A DNA stretch of 64,000 nt from JAPHSX01 sp050298555 (lineage in GTDB: Bacteria; Pseudomonadota; Gammaproteobacteria; Thiohalomonadales; Thiohalomonadaceae). A model generated the notes under the pieces. The model did not search any database. It was given only the letters and a program-made list of their open reading frames with translations, and was not told the DNA's origin. Shown here in pieces: positions 1-8,202 of the stretch; the first letter of the stretch is position 1, and the number at the start of each line of letters is the position of its first letter. The stretch covers positions 1 through 64,000 of the forward strand of contig JBNKUL010000062.1 of the NCBI GenBank assembly GCA_050298555.1, written 5' to 3'. Made by a program: the position numbers and the translations under genes.

Positions 1-151
1 TGCGTTGGTCGAGGCCAATGGCGACTACTTTCCCCACGCCCAGGATGTGGCGACCCTGGCGGTGGCCGCCTACGGGCGCGGCGAGGCGGTGAGTGCCGAG
101 CAGGCGCTGCCCCACTACCTGCGCGACCAGGTGGCGCACAAACCGAAGTAA
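1..151 (+). CDS. tsaB: TsaB, C-terminal end (partial)
   Basis: The first 151 bases hold the last 49 codons of an open frame that enters from outside the window and stops at TAA 149-151. The readable end (PHAQDV, then ALPHYLRDQVAHKPK) matches the usual ending of TsaB, which has a P-x-A-x-D-V block and a terminal P-x-YLRD-x-V-A-x-K signature. TsaB is the non-catalytic partner of TsaD in making the t6A modification of ANN-decoding tRNAs. Only the tail is visible, so the call rests on this signature. Confidence 0.75.
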   Translation, partial: ALVEANGDYFPHAQDVATLAVAAYGRGEAVSAEQALPHYLRDQVAHKPK

Positions 152-166
152 TATTTTGTCTAGCTT

Positions 167-229
167 GTAGGAGGCCCGCCCTCGGGCCGAAGGGGGCAGG
201 TTTGTTCGCGGCGAGGGCGCCGCTCCTAC
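167..229. repeat. REP-type palindrome pair
   Basis: Two related palindromic units lie in opposite orientation between tsaB and the archease remnant. Unit 167-191 starts GTAGGAGGCCCGCC and ends GGGCCGAA. Unit 204-229 is the reverse complement of a sequence starting GTAGGAGCGGCGCC and ending CGCCGCGAAC. Each folds on itself. The same two units recur, in swapped order, at 15230-15283. The GTAGGAG head and hairpin body are typical of REP elements mobilised by RAYT transposases; no RAYT gene is in the window. Confidence 0.75.
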
Positions 230-266
230 CGTCTACAATTGGAGGTGTTAACCGGGGGAGAACTTC

Positions 267-686
267 TTGGCCACATGGCACCACTTCCATCACCAGGCCG
301 AAAACGGCGTCTGAGGATGCGGCCCCTCGCTCGAGGCGGCCTTCGCAGCGGCGGCCGAGGCCCTGACCGCGGTGATTACCGATATCGACAGGGTGGCGGC
401 CATGGAGGCGGTAGCGATTCGTTGTGCCGCCCCTGATGCGGAGCTGCTGCTGGTCGACTGGCTCAACGCCCTGCTCTTCGAGATGGCGACCCGCCGCATG
501 CTCTTCTCCCGCTTTGAACTCCACATTAGCCGTGACTTCCAGCTGCAGGCGATCGCCTGGGGCGAGCCGCTGGATATCGCACGCCACCAGCCGGCGGTGG
601 AGGTGAAGGGGGCCACCTATACCGCCCTCAGGGTCGAGCAGGGCGACGATGGTAGCTGGTTGGCGCAGTGCGTGGTCGATGTCTAG
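267..686 (+). pseudogene. archease, interrupted by an in-frame TGA
   Basis: Archease activates the RNA ligase RtcB by promoting its guanylylation. The frame from 372 to 686 codes for the C-terminal two thirds of an archease (DAELLLVDWLNALL, EVKGATYT, CVVDV). The same frame reads upstream without a shift through SLEAAFAAAAEALTAVITD back to a TTG at 267 (MATWHHFHHQA) preceded by GGGGGAG at 254-260. It is cut by TGA at 312-314, where the family has an arginine (a CGA codon would be one base away). The usual metal-binding A-D-I/M-G motif just before it reads A-E-N-G. Stop plus motif loss points to decay rather than a sequencing slip. rtcB follows 16 bases downstream. A short product from an internal start would lack the N-terminal domain. 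Confidence 0.8.
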
Positions 687-702
687 AGAGTAGGAGGGGG
701 CG

Positions 703-2127
703 GTGAGCAAGCTGATCCAACGTTCCAAATTCAGCTGGGAGATAGCGCAGCAGGGCAAGATGCGGGTGCCGGCCATCCTCTATGCCGATGCCTCGCTCAT
801 CGACGGTATGGACGCCAAGGTGTTCGAGCAGGCGGTCAATGTGGCCACCCTGCCCGGTATCGTGCAGGCCAGCTACGCCATGCCCGACGCCCACTGGGGC
901 TACGGTTTCCCCATCGGCGGGGTGGCGGCCTTCGATGCCGCTGCGGGTGGTGTGGTCTCGGCGGGCGGGGTCGGTTTCGATATCTCCTGCGGCGTACGCA
1001 CCCTGCTCACCGGCCTGGACAAGGCGACGGTGGAGGCGCAGAAGGAGCGCCTCGCCGATGGCCTCTTCTACACCGTGCCCGCCGGGCTCGGCAGTACCGG
1101 CGGTATTCACCTCAATGCCAAACAGATGGACGCGATGCTCAGCGGCGGTGCGCGCTGGGCGGTGGAGCAGGGCTATGGCCGCGATGAGGACCTGCGCCGT
1201 ATCGAGGAGCGCGGCTGCATGGCGGGCGCCAAAACGGACGATGTCTCTGAACACGCCAAGCAGCGTCAGCGCGACGAGATGGGTACCCTCGGCTCCGGCA
1301 ACCACTACCTGGAGGTGCAGCACATCGCCGAGGTCTACGATGAGGCGAGCGCCGCCGCCTACGGGCTCCGGGAGGGGGAGGTGGTGGTGAGCATCCACTG
1401 CGGCTCACGCGGCCTCGGCCACCAGATCGGCACCGAGTACCTGCGCGATATGGTGATCGCCGCCAAACAGTACGGTATCGAGCTGCCGGACCGTGAGCTG
1501 GCCTGCGCGCCCATCGACTCGCCGCTGGGACAGAGCTACCTCGGGGCGATGCGAGCCGGTATCAACTGCGCCCTGGCGAATCGGCAGATCATCACCCACC
1601 TCACGCGCAAGGTCTTTGCCGAACACCTCCCTGAGGCGTCGATGGAGCTGCTCTACGACGTCTCCCACAACACCTGCAAGCTGGAGCGCCATTCGGTCGA
1701 CGGGGTAGAGCGCGAGCTCTACGTCCACCGCAAGGGGGCGACCCGCGCCTTCGGTCCCGGCCATAGCGAGCTGCCCGCCGAGTTCAACGAGGTGGGGCAG
1801 CCGGTGATCATCGGCGGCTCCATGGGTAGCTCCTCCTACATCCTCGCCGGTACCAGTGAGTCGGAGCAGCGCGCCTTCAGCTCCGCCTGCCACGGCGCTG
1901 GGCGTGCCATGAGCCGCCATGCGGCGAAGAAGCGCTGGCGTGGCAACAAGGTGGTGGATGAGCTGGGTTATCGCGGCATCTTGATCCGCAGCCCCTCGAT
2001 GCGCGGCGTGGCGGAGGAGGCGCCGGGGGCCTACAAGGATGTCAGTGCCGTGGTGGAGGCGGCACACCGCGCCGGGCTGGCGCGTAAGGTGGTGCGGCTG
2101 GAGCCGATGGCCTGTATTAAGGGGTAG
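703..2127 (+). CDS. rtcB: RNA-splicing ligase RtcB
   Basis: RtcB joins RNA ends carrying 2',3'-cyclic phosphate or 3'-phosphate to 5'-OH ends, using GTP and Mn2+, in tRNA or stress-damaged RNA repair. The 474-residue protein is full length. Visible family motifs are PDAHWGYGFPIGG (61-73), GFDISCGV with D93 and C96, GSGNH with H201, H232 in IHCGSRG and H322 in SHN as metal ligands, and H397 in HGAGR, the predicted guanylylated histidine. GTG start at 703 has a strong ribosome site (AGGAGGGGG, 692-700). It lies directly downstream of the broken archease gene, so this ligase may work without its activator or with one encoded elsewhere. Confidence 0.95.
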   Translation: MSKLIQRSKFSWEIAQQGKMRVPAILYADASLIDGMDAKVFEQAVNVATLPGIVQASYAMPDAHWGYGFPIGGVAAFDAAAGGVVSAGGVGFDISCGVRTLLTGLDKATVEAQKERLADGLFYTVPAGLGSTGGIHLNAKQMDAMLSGGARWAVEQGYGRDEDLRRIEERGCMAGAKTDDVSEHAKQRQRDEMGTLGSGNHYLEVQHIAEVYDEASAAAYGLREGEVVVSIHCGSRGLGHQIGTEYLRDMVIAAKQYGIELPDRELACAPIDSPLGQSYLGAMRAGINCALANRQIITHLTRKVFAEHLPEASMELLYDVSHNTCKLERHSVDGVERELYVHRKGATRAFGPGHSELPAEFNEVGQPVIIGGSMGSSSYILAGTSESEQRAFSSACHGAGRAMSRHAAKKRWRGNKVVDELGYRGILIRSPSMRGVAEEAPGAYKDVSAVVEAAHRAGLARKVVRLEPMACIKG

Positions 2128-2137
2128 TCAGGGGTGT

Positions 2138-2238
2138 TCCCTCCCCATTGCAGGGGGAGGGCTAGGGTGGGGGTGTAATGTTTAATTGATGTACGTCCTA
2201 CCCCCATCCCAACCTTCCCCCTGAGAGGGGGAAGGGGT
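2138..2238. repeat. G/C-run inverted repeat between convergent genes
   Basis: The space between rtcB and the esterase gene holds two hairpins, about 2139-2161 (CCCTCCCC against GGGGGAGGG) and 2213-2235 (CCTTCCCC against GGGGAAGG). Their outer flanks are also inverted copies (AGGGTGGGGGT at 2164-2174, ACCCCCATCCC at 2200-2210). It could stop transcription from both sides, but there is no T tract. A single related arm occurs at 20798-20840, which suggests a dispersed repeat family. Confidence 0.6.
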
Positions 2239-2243
2239 CATAG

Positions 2244-2846
2244 CTAAAGCGCCCCCGTCTCCTTCAGCTTCTCGTAGACCGCCTCGGCGATGAGGCGGTA
2301 TCCCTCGGCGTTGGGGTGAATGGTGTCGGATTTGTGCGCCCTTTCCGACAGCACCTCGGGGATGATCTCCGCCTCCAGCGGCAGCGATAGCCGTTCGGCG
2401 AGTGAGTAGTAGAACTCGGCGCTCTTCAGACCGAAGATGGCCGGGCTGGGTACGCCGAGCAGCAGCACCGGTATGTCCCGTTCCCGGCTCAGCCTGACCA
2501 TCTCCTCCAGATTGGCCTCGATCTCCCCAGCGTTTTTCTTGCGCAGCATGTCGTTGCCGCCCAGGCAGAGGATCAGCAGCTGCGGTCGGTACTCGGCGAG
2601 TGTCTGCGGCAGGCGCTCCAGCCCTTCGGACGATAACTCGCCGGGCACACCGGCGTTGACCACCTCCCGGCCGCTGAGCCGCTCCAGTACCGCAGGATAG
2701 CTTTGCGCACCCCTGGCACCGCTACCGTAGGTGAGGCTGTCGCCGAAGGCGAGGATAACGGCACTGCCGCTGAGCGGAGCAAGCTGCGGTGCCTCGCTGC
2801 TGCAGGCGCTGAGGAGGAGGAAGAGAAGAGCAAATAGCCGTTTCAT
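2244..2846 (-). CDS. SGNH/GDSL-family esterase, lipoprotein (TesA-like)
   Basis: A 200-residue hydrolase of the SGNH superfamily, related to TesA/arylesterase. Block I GDSLTYG (35-41, nucleophile S37), the oxyanion-hole Gly region around VNAGVPGE, block III GGND (96-99) and block V D174-x-x-H177 are all present. The N-terminus is a lipoprotein signal with lipobox LLSAC (cysteine 15), so it should sit on a membrane facing the periplasm rather than being freely soluble like TesA. Substrate (lysophospholipid, acyl-CoA or aryl ester) cannot be told. It is convergent with rtcB and stands alone. Confidence 0.85.
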   Translation of the reverse strand: MKRLFALLFLLLSACSSEAPQLAPLSGSAVILAFGDSLTYGSGARGAQSYPAVLERLSGREVVNAGVPGELSSEGLERLPQTLAEYRPQLLILCLGGNDMLRKKNAGEIEANLEEMVRLSRERDIPVLLLGVPSPAIFGLKSAEFYYSLAERLSLPLEAEIIPEVLSERAHKSDTIHPNAEGYRLIAEAVYEKLKETGAL

Positions 2847-2876
2847 GAGGCTAATTTAGCGCAGTTGCGGCGATTC

Positions 2877-3851
2877 CTACAGCGTACGGTACCCCAGCAA
2901 CAGGTCGCCGCTCTCGCCTTCGCTGCCGTCGACGCGGGTAAAGGTGGAGTGCTGGGCGATGGTGTCGTACTCGTTCAGGGCGGTGGTGCTGTTGCTATAG
3001 CCCAGCGAGATGGCGGCGATGCCCCCCTCATCGAGGCTGCGCAGGGTCTGGCTACCGTCCGCGCTCATGGTGAAGAGGCGCAACTGCTGGAACACCGTAT
3101 CGCTGTGGTCGATCACCCCGTCACTGTTGTCGTCGTAGCGGGAGAGGGCCAGGTAGCCGTTGGCGTCGCCGCTCTGGTCGCCGAACAGTTCACGGCCATC
3201 GTCGATACGGCCGTTGCCGTTGCTGTCGATGGCGAGGAAGGCGTCGCCGCCGCTGACGAAGCTGGTCTGGTCGAGTCTGCCGTCGGCGTCGATATCGAAG
3301 CGCACGCCGTTTTCGATGCCGCTGGTCTGCAGGCCGTTGCCATCCAGATCCAGCGCCAGCGGGTCGGCGCGCCGGGGTTCCTGGGCACGCGGGTTTGCCG
3401 CCCGCTCAATATCCTCGCGCATCGCCTCGCGGCTGGCGCTTGCCGGACGTGATTCGGTAGGGGCTGGGGCGGTTAGCTCCGGCCTCTCACGGCGCTCGCC
3501 CTGGGACCGTAGGTCGAACTGTTTTTTCGCCTTGCGCAGCGGATTCTCCTTGATGTAGCCCGCATCCCTTAGCGCCTTAATCTCCTGTGAATTTTCCACC
3601 TCCTCCTGTATCGCCTCGGCGTCGTAGGGGGAGCTGTCTTTTGCCTCAGTGGCCTGGGGCACGGGGAGGGGCGTGGCGGCCACGGGGATCCGCCCCGGCG
3701 CGTTGGCCGGACGGTTGGCCTCGGCCTGGGGCCTGCCGGGCACCACCAGACGCTCGCGAATAGCCTCCGGGCGACCGGTGAGGCGCGATGCCGGGGCGTC
3801 GCCGAGGGTCGGCGGGGTGAAACGGAACGGGGGTATTGCTACATCTGCCAT
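2877..3851 (-). CDS. protein with EF-hand-type calcium motifs
   Basis: A 324-residue protein of unknown function. Residues 1-160 are proline-, alanine- and charge-rich and look disordered; there is no signal peptide. From about 163 the sequence has D-x-D-G-N-G calcium-loop motifs: DLDGNG (168), DIDADG (186), DSNGNGRIDDG (209) and DDNSDGVID (240). This segment (DPLALDLDGNG, then FDIDADG, then DAFLAIDSNGNG) resembles a module common at the ends of large type I-secreted proteins, here on a small carrier. ATG at 3851 is preceded by AAGGAG. A secreted or surface Ca2+-binding role is inferred only. Confidence 0.6.
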   Translation of the reverse strand: MADVAIPPFRFTPPTLGDAPASRLTGRPEAIRERLVVPGRPQAEANRPANAPGRIPVAATPLPVPQATEAKDSSPYDAEAIQEEVENSQEIKALRDAGYIKENPLRKAKKQFDLRSQGERRERPELTAPAPTESRPASASREAMREDIERAANPRAQEPRRADPLALDLDGNGLQTSGIENGVRFDIDADGRLDQTSFVSGGDAFLAIDSNGNGRIDDGRELFGDQSGDANGYLALSRYDDNSDGVIDHSDTVFQQLRLFTMSADGSQTLRSLDEGGIAAISLGYSNSTTALNEYDTIAQHSTFTRVDGSEGESGDLLLGYRTL

Positions 3852-3917
3852 GGCGCTTTCTCCTTCTGCTCACTAGATATGAGCGGACGGGGAAAACAGA
3901 TCTTTAACGGCAGGGAG

Positions 3918-3946
3918 AAAAAAACCTTTAGCGGCCTGGCCGCTAA
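3918..3946 (-). terminator. rho-independent terminator of dapE
   Basis: Read on the minus strand, a perfect GC-rich palindrome (TTAGCGGCC against GGCCGCTAA, 3928-3946) is followed by AAAGG and then seven T (3918-3924). It begins 6 bases after the dapE stop codon. Confidence 0.75.
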
Positions 3947-3952
3947 CGCGAA

Positions 3953-5086
3953 TTACTTCTCGGCCAGCAGGCGTACGAGGATCGCCTCGTAGATCTCGGA
4001 GAGGGTGTCGAGGTCGGCCACGCTGACGCACTCGTTCACCTTGTGAATGGTGGCGTTGAGCGGCCCCAGCTCCAGCACCTGCGCCCCGGTGGGGGCGATG
4101 AAGCGGCCATCGGAAGTGCCACCGGCGGTGTTCACGTCCGGGCTGTAGCCGCACACCTGCTCGATGGCAGCGGTGGTGGCCTCCAGCAGGGCGCCCCCCT
4201 CGGTGAGGAAGGGGTTGCCGGAGAGGGCCCAGCGCAGCTCGTACTCCAGCCCGTGCCGGTCCAGCAGCGCCTCCACCTTCTGTTGCAGCCCTTCTGAGGT
4301 CTGTTCGGTGGAGAAGCGGAAGTTGAACATTACCTCCAGCTCGCCGGGGATGATGTTGCTGGCGCCGGTACCGGCGTTGATATTGGCGATCTGGAAACTG
4401 GTGGGGGGGAAGTGGTCGTTGCCCTGGTCCCACTCCATCGCCGCCAGCTCGGCCAGTGCCGGGGCAGCCTGGTGCACCGGATTGCGCGCCAGGTGGGGGT
4501 AGGCGACGTGGCCTTGCACCCCCTTCACCGTGAGGTAGCCGCTGAGCGAGCCGCGGCGGCCGTTCTTTACCACGTCCCCCACCTTTGCGGTGCTGGTGGG
4601 CTCGCCCACCAGGCACCACGCCATCTTCTCGCCGCGCGCCTCCAGTGTCTCCACCACCTTTACCGTGCCGTCCACCGCCGGTCCCTCTTCGTCGCTGGTG
4701 ATGAGGAAGGCGATCGAGCCGCTGTGTTGCGGGTAGTTGGCGACAAAGCGCTCGCAGGCGGTGACGAAGGCGGCGATCGATCCCTTCATATCGGCGGCGC
4801 CGCGGCCGTGGAGCATGCCGTCGCTGATGGCGGCGGAGAAGGGCGGATGCCGCCACTTCTCCTCCGGTCCGGTGGGCACCACGTCGGTGTGCCCGGCAAA
4901 GCAGAACAGTGGCCCGTCGCTGCCGCGCCGTGCCCACAGGTTGTCGACTTCGCCAAAGCGCATCGGCTCGCAGTCAAAACCGATGGCGCTGAGGCGCTCA
5001 CACAATAGCGGCTGGCAACCGGCGTCATCGGGGGTAACGGAGGGACGGCTGATCAGGGCCTGGGCGAGTTGCTGTGTCGGGGTCAT
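3953..5086 (-). CDS. dapE: succinyl-diaminopimelate desuccinylase DapE
   Basis: DapE hydrolyses N-succinyl-LL-diaminopimelate to LL-diaminopimelate and succinate in lysine and peptidoglycan synthesis. The 377-residue protein matches the family length (375 in E. coli). The di-zinc site residues are visible: H66 and D68 in AGHTD, D99 in GAADMKG, E133 and E134 in SDEEGP, and a C-terminal TIHKVNE histidine. The ATG at 5086 (MTPTQQLAQAL) was chosen because the 88 codons upstream in the open frame show no family similarity. It is transcribed divergently from the TPR/barrel gene over a 142-base gap. Confidence 0.95.
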   Translation of the reverse strand: MTPTQQLAQALISRPSVTPDDAGCQPLLCERLSAIGFDCEPMRFGEVDNLWARRGSDGPLFCFAGHTDVVPTGPEEKWRHPPFSAAISDGMLHGRGAADMKGSIAAFVTACERFVANYPQHSGSIAFLITSDEEGPAVDGTVKVVETLEARGEKMAWCLVGEPTSTAKVGDVVKNGRRGSLSGYLTVKGVQGHVAYPHLARNPVHQAAPALAELAAMEWDQGNDHFPPTSFQIANINAGTGASNIIPGELEVMFNFRFSTEQTSEGLQQKVEALLDRHGLEYELRWALSGNPFLTEGGALLEATTAAIEQVCGYSPDVNTAGGTSDGRFIAPTGAQVLELGPLNATIHKVNECVSVADLDTLSEIYEAILVRLLAEK

Positions 5087-5228
5087 GGGATTGGTCTTCT
5101 GCTTTCTTAGTGCGGATTGTATCGGCTGGGCACGCTTTTGAATACCGAGCCTTTCTCGCTTGAACGGTGGCGCCGTAGGGGAATCCTTACTAAATATAGT
5201 GGTAGCTTGATAATAATGAGGAGCACAG

Positions 5229-7298
5229 GTGTTGCTTGAGCCGATGAGAGGGGTAAACAGGGGAACCGCAGGGGTGTTGTGTGGCCTGTTATTGATGTTG
5301 GCGAACCTGCCTGCGGAGGCCTCGACCGCTTCGCAGATCCTCCGTACCAAGGCGCAGCTGGCCTATGCGGAAAAGGCGTTCCAGCAGGCGCTCGCCTGGT
5401 CCGAGCAGGCGGTGGCGGAGGATGAGTCGGACCTGATGGCCCGCTACTACCGCGGCATCTCCCATGCCCGACTGCGCCACTACTCTCAGGCGGAGGCCGA
5501 GCTGGAGGCGGTGATGGCGGCCGGGGGGCGTTTTCCCGGTCTCCCCTATGAACTGGGCATGGCCGCCTTCCACGCCGAAAACTACCCTCGCGCCGCCGCC
5601 GCCCTGCAGCTCGCTCTGGATGAGCGGCAGCAACACCACCGTGCCGCCTATTATCTGGGGATAAGCCACTACCGCATGGGGGAGTATGAGGAAGCCCTGG
5701 CACCGTTGCAGCTCGCCGCTGAAAAGGGCGGTGGTATGGCCGTTGCCGCCCTCTACCTCAAGGCCGAGGCGCTCTATCAGCTGGAGCGGCGCGAGGAGGG
5801 GCGTGAGGTGCTGATTGAGGTACGCAAGCTGGAGCAGGGTAACCGCCTGTTCGACTACTACCTCTATCCCTACTCCTCCATCTGGCACGGCGACGATGTG
5901 GAGGAGACGCGCTCCCGCGCTCTCTTCTCCGCCGCCGCGATGGAGCGGGGGACCGCAGAGCACCTGCTGGACGAATCGCTTGCCGCCGACCCCGGGGACG
6001 CCTACTCCCGCTACTACCGCGGCGTGCTAATGTCGCGGGGCGGGGACTATGCTGCGGCTGAGCGCGAACTGGCGGCCGCCGCCGAGGCGGGAGCCGCCCA
6101 TAAGGAGCTGCACCACGAACTGGGCTATGCGGCCTACCGCCAGGGGAAGTATGAGGCGGCCGAGGTAGAGCTGCGCCAGGGGCTGGAGCAAAACCCCGAC
6201 CATGACCGTTCGCACTACTACCTCGGCCGTTCGCTGCTGCACCAGGAGCGCTACGAGGAGGCACTGGCGCAGCTGCAGCAGGTGGATGATGCGGGGAGCC
6301 TTGGTGCTGCCGCGGGTTATGCCCGTGCCGATATCCTCGCCACGCTGCACCGCTTCAGTGAGGCCCGCGATGAGCTCAAACAGCTTCTCGAGCACCACAC
6401 TGACAGCGCCTATGCCGACAGGGCGCGCCAGCTCGATGAGCGGCTGGCCGGTCGCAGCGGCATCCTGAAGGGGATGGAGGTGGAGCTAACCCTCGGCGCG
6501 GTGCACGACAGTAATGTCGCCCTCTACTCCGACGATCTGCCGCTGCCCTCCACCCTGAGCGACCGTGGCGACAACCGTTGGCAACTGGGGCTGGACCTCA
6601 AGTGGAGCCCATCGCCCGTCTCCGCCATTCCCGTCTCCATCGGCTACCAGCTGTTCCAGAGCTACCATCAGGAGCTCGAAGACTACGACCTGCGTAACCA
6701 CGCCCTGAGTGTCGAGTGGCAGCGTGAGATCGAGCAGGGGGAGTGGGGCGTCGGCTACCAGTTTGTCAAGGCCTCGCTGTCCGATTACGACTATGTGGAG
6801 AGCCATGTCCTCAGCCCCTTTATGCTCTACCAGCACGGCGAGGAGCGCCTCTCCTTCATTAAGTTCCAGTGGCGCAGTGACACTTACGCCTATCCGGCCA
6901 TGGACGGCTATGACGGCAGCCGTTACGAGCTGAACTACCGCCACCTGTGGTTGCGCGGTGACGAGCGCTACTTTGCGCTTGGCGGTGTACTCGGCAGCGA
7001 CCAAAGTAAGGATGATACGCTCGCCTCGCTCAAGTACGGCATAAACGGCCTGGCGCAGTGGAAGTGGCAGAAACTGCAGGGCGACCTCAGCCTGGAATAT
7101 ATGCGGCGCGACTTCGCCGATTCGGCGGCCGACAGGCGTGATACCAGCATCAAGCTCGGGGCGCGGCTGCGTTATCCGTTACTACGGCGAACCGAGCTGG
7201 AGGCATCGCTAATGTATCTCGACAACGCCTCGAACCAGGCGGCATTCGACTACGCCCGCCAGGTCTACGGCCTTAATGTGAAGTGGAGGCCGTGGTGA
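5229..7298 (+). CDS. TPR plus outer-membrane beta-barrel protein (Slam-like architecture)
   Basis: A 689-residue protein starting at GTG 5229 behind GAGGAG (5218-5223); an in-frame ATG at 5244 is an alternative. Residues 1 to about 31 form a signal peptide ending near PAEAS. Residues about 35-400 are TPR repeats (for example YYRGISHARLRHYSQAEAEL and HYYLGRSLLHQERYEEAL). Residues about 415-689 alternate polar and aromatic residues and end in W, as in a beta-barrel, starting ELTLGAVHDSNVALYSDD. A periplasmic TPR domain on a barrel is the layout of Slam (surface lipoprotein assembly modulator) and related porins. Its stop overlaps the FecR gene start, and a lipoprotein gene follows, so it may export or anchor that lipoprotein. 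That role is inferred. Confidence 0.65.
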   Translation: MLLEPMRGVNRGTAGVLCGLLLMLANLPAEASTASQILRTKAQLAYAEKAFQQALAWSEQAVAEDESDLMARYYRGISHARLRHYSQAEAELEAVMAAGGRFPGLPYELGMAAFHAENYPRAAAALQLALDERQQHHRAAYYLGISHYRMGEYEEALAPLQLAAEKGGGMAVAALYLKAEALYQLERREEGREVLIEVRKLEQGNRLFDYYLYPYSSIWHGDDVEETRSRALFSAAAMERGTAEHLLDESLAADPGDAYSRYYRGVLMSRGGDYAAAERELAAAAEAGAAHKELHHELGYAAYRQGKYEAAEVELRQGLEQNPDHDRSHYYLGRSLLHQERYEEALAQLQQVDDAGSLGAAAGYARADILATLHRFSEARDELKQLLEHHTDSAYADRARQLDERLAGRSGILKGMEVELTLGAVHDSNVALYSDDLPLPSTLSDRGDNRWQLGLDLKWSPSPVSAIPVSIGYQLFQSYHQELEDYDLRNHALSVEWQREIEQGEWGVGYQFVKASLSDYDYVESHVLSPFMLYQHGEERLSFIKFQWRSDTYAYPAMDGYDGSRYELNYRHLWLRGDERYFALGGVLGSDQSKDDTLASLKYGINGLAQWKWQKLQGDLSLEYMRRDFADSAADRRDTSIKLGARLRYPLLRRTELEASLMYLDNASNQAAFDYARQVYGLNVKWRPW

Positions 7299-8191
7299 TG
7301 AGACGAGGATTGGTACAGGCACTTCTGTTTTTGCTGGCACTCATCGCTTGGCCGCTGCAGGCGGCCGAGCCGGTGGCGCAGGTGGTCTCCATTGATGGTG
7401 CCGCCGAGGTGGAGCGCGCCGATAGTGGCGAGAGCGTCGCCCTGGCGGTGAGGTCGGCGATCTACCTGAACGACTTGATCAAGACCAGCGAGAAGGGCCG
7501 GGTCAAATTGTTGCTGGGTGACGATTCTGTGCTCAAGGTCTCGCCGCGCAGCCAGCTGCGGGTGACCGAGCAGGTGGTGGGGCCGGGTGAAGAGAGCCGC
7601 ACCACCCTAAACTTGCTGCAGGGCAAGCTGCGCTCCCTGGTGGGCAAGAAGCTGGGGGCCAACTCCCGCTTCGAGGTGCATACCTCCGTCGCCGTGGCCG
7701 GTGTCCGTGGCACCGACTTCGAGGTGCTGGCGTTGGAGCAGACCCTGGTGCGCTGCTTCGAGGGGCTGGTGGCGGTCGGCAATATCCGCGCGGCGATCGA
7801 CAAGATAGTGATGTTGACGCCCAATACCTTCACCCGCGTCTTCCCCGGTATGGCCCCTACGCCGCCTGAGTTTATCGCCCCCGGTGAATCCATCGAGGGT
7901 AAGGCCGGTGTCACCGAGGAGGAGGGCGAGAGCGGGGCCGATGGCGGTGAAGAGGGCGATGAGGGTGCCGCCGCCGATGAGCTGGACGACCTGGAGACCT
8001 ACGAGGTCGAAGAAGAGGCTGCCACCGAGCTTGAAGAGTTCACCCTGGGTCTGGACGAGGTATCGATTAGCGAAGAGCTGATCGAGGAACACCTCTTCGG
8101 CAAGGTGACCGAGGGCCAGATCGACACCGTGATCGAGCAGCCGGGCAACAGCGTCAGCCTGCCGCTTGACATCACCATACCGGCACCGTGA
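7298..8191 (+). CDS. FecR-domain periplasmic protein
   Basis: Residues 1 to about 22 are a signal peptide (ends PLQAAE). Residues about 55-155 form a FecR-type domain, with KTSEKGRVKLLLGDDS, the LNLLQGKLRS strand and the hallmark AGVRGTDF (134-141). Residues about 205-265 are strongly acidic. The start at ATG 7298 overlaps the upstream TGA and has GGAGG at 7285-7289. The gene is translationally coupled to its neighbours (the next ATG is 11 bases past its stop). There is no sigma factor or TonB receptor nearby, so this is not a classical FecIRA set; stand-alone secreted FecR proteins often go with CHASE2 cyclases, as here. Confidence 0.8.
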   Translation: MRRGLVQALLFLLALIAWPLQAAEPVAQVVSIDGAAEVERADSGESVALAVRSAIYLNDLIKTSEKGRVKLLLGDDSVLKVSPRSQLRVTEQVVGPGEESRTTLNLLQGKLRSLVGKKLGANSRFEVHTSVAVAGVRGTDFEVLALEQTLVRCFEGLVAVGNIRAAIDKIVMLTPNTFTRVFPGMAPTPPEFIAPGESIEGKAGVTEEEGESGADGGEEGDEGAAADELDDLETYEVEEEAATELEEFTLGLDEVSISEELIEEHLFGKVTEGQIDTVIEQPGNSVSLPLDITIPAP

Positions 8192-8202
8192 TGGAGGCCA
8201 CT

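Noticed and set aside
312..314. TGA in archease as a selenocysteine codon
   Set aside because: The family has arginine here, no selenoprotein feature is near, and the adjoining metal motif is also lost; decay explains it better.
3953..5350. Longer DapE start at 5350
   Set aside because: The extra 88 codons have no family similarity and would overlap the divergent TPR gene.
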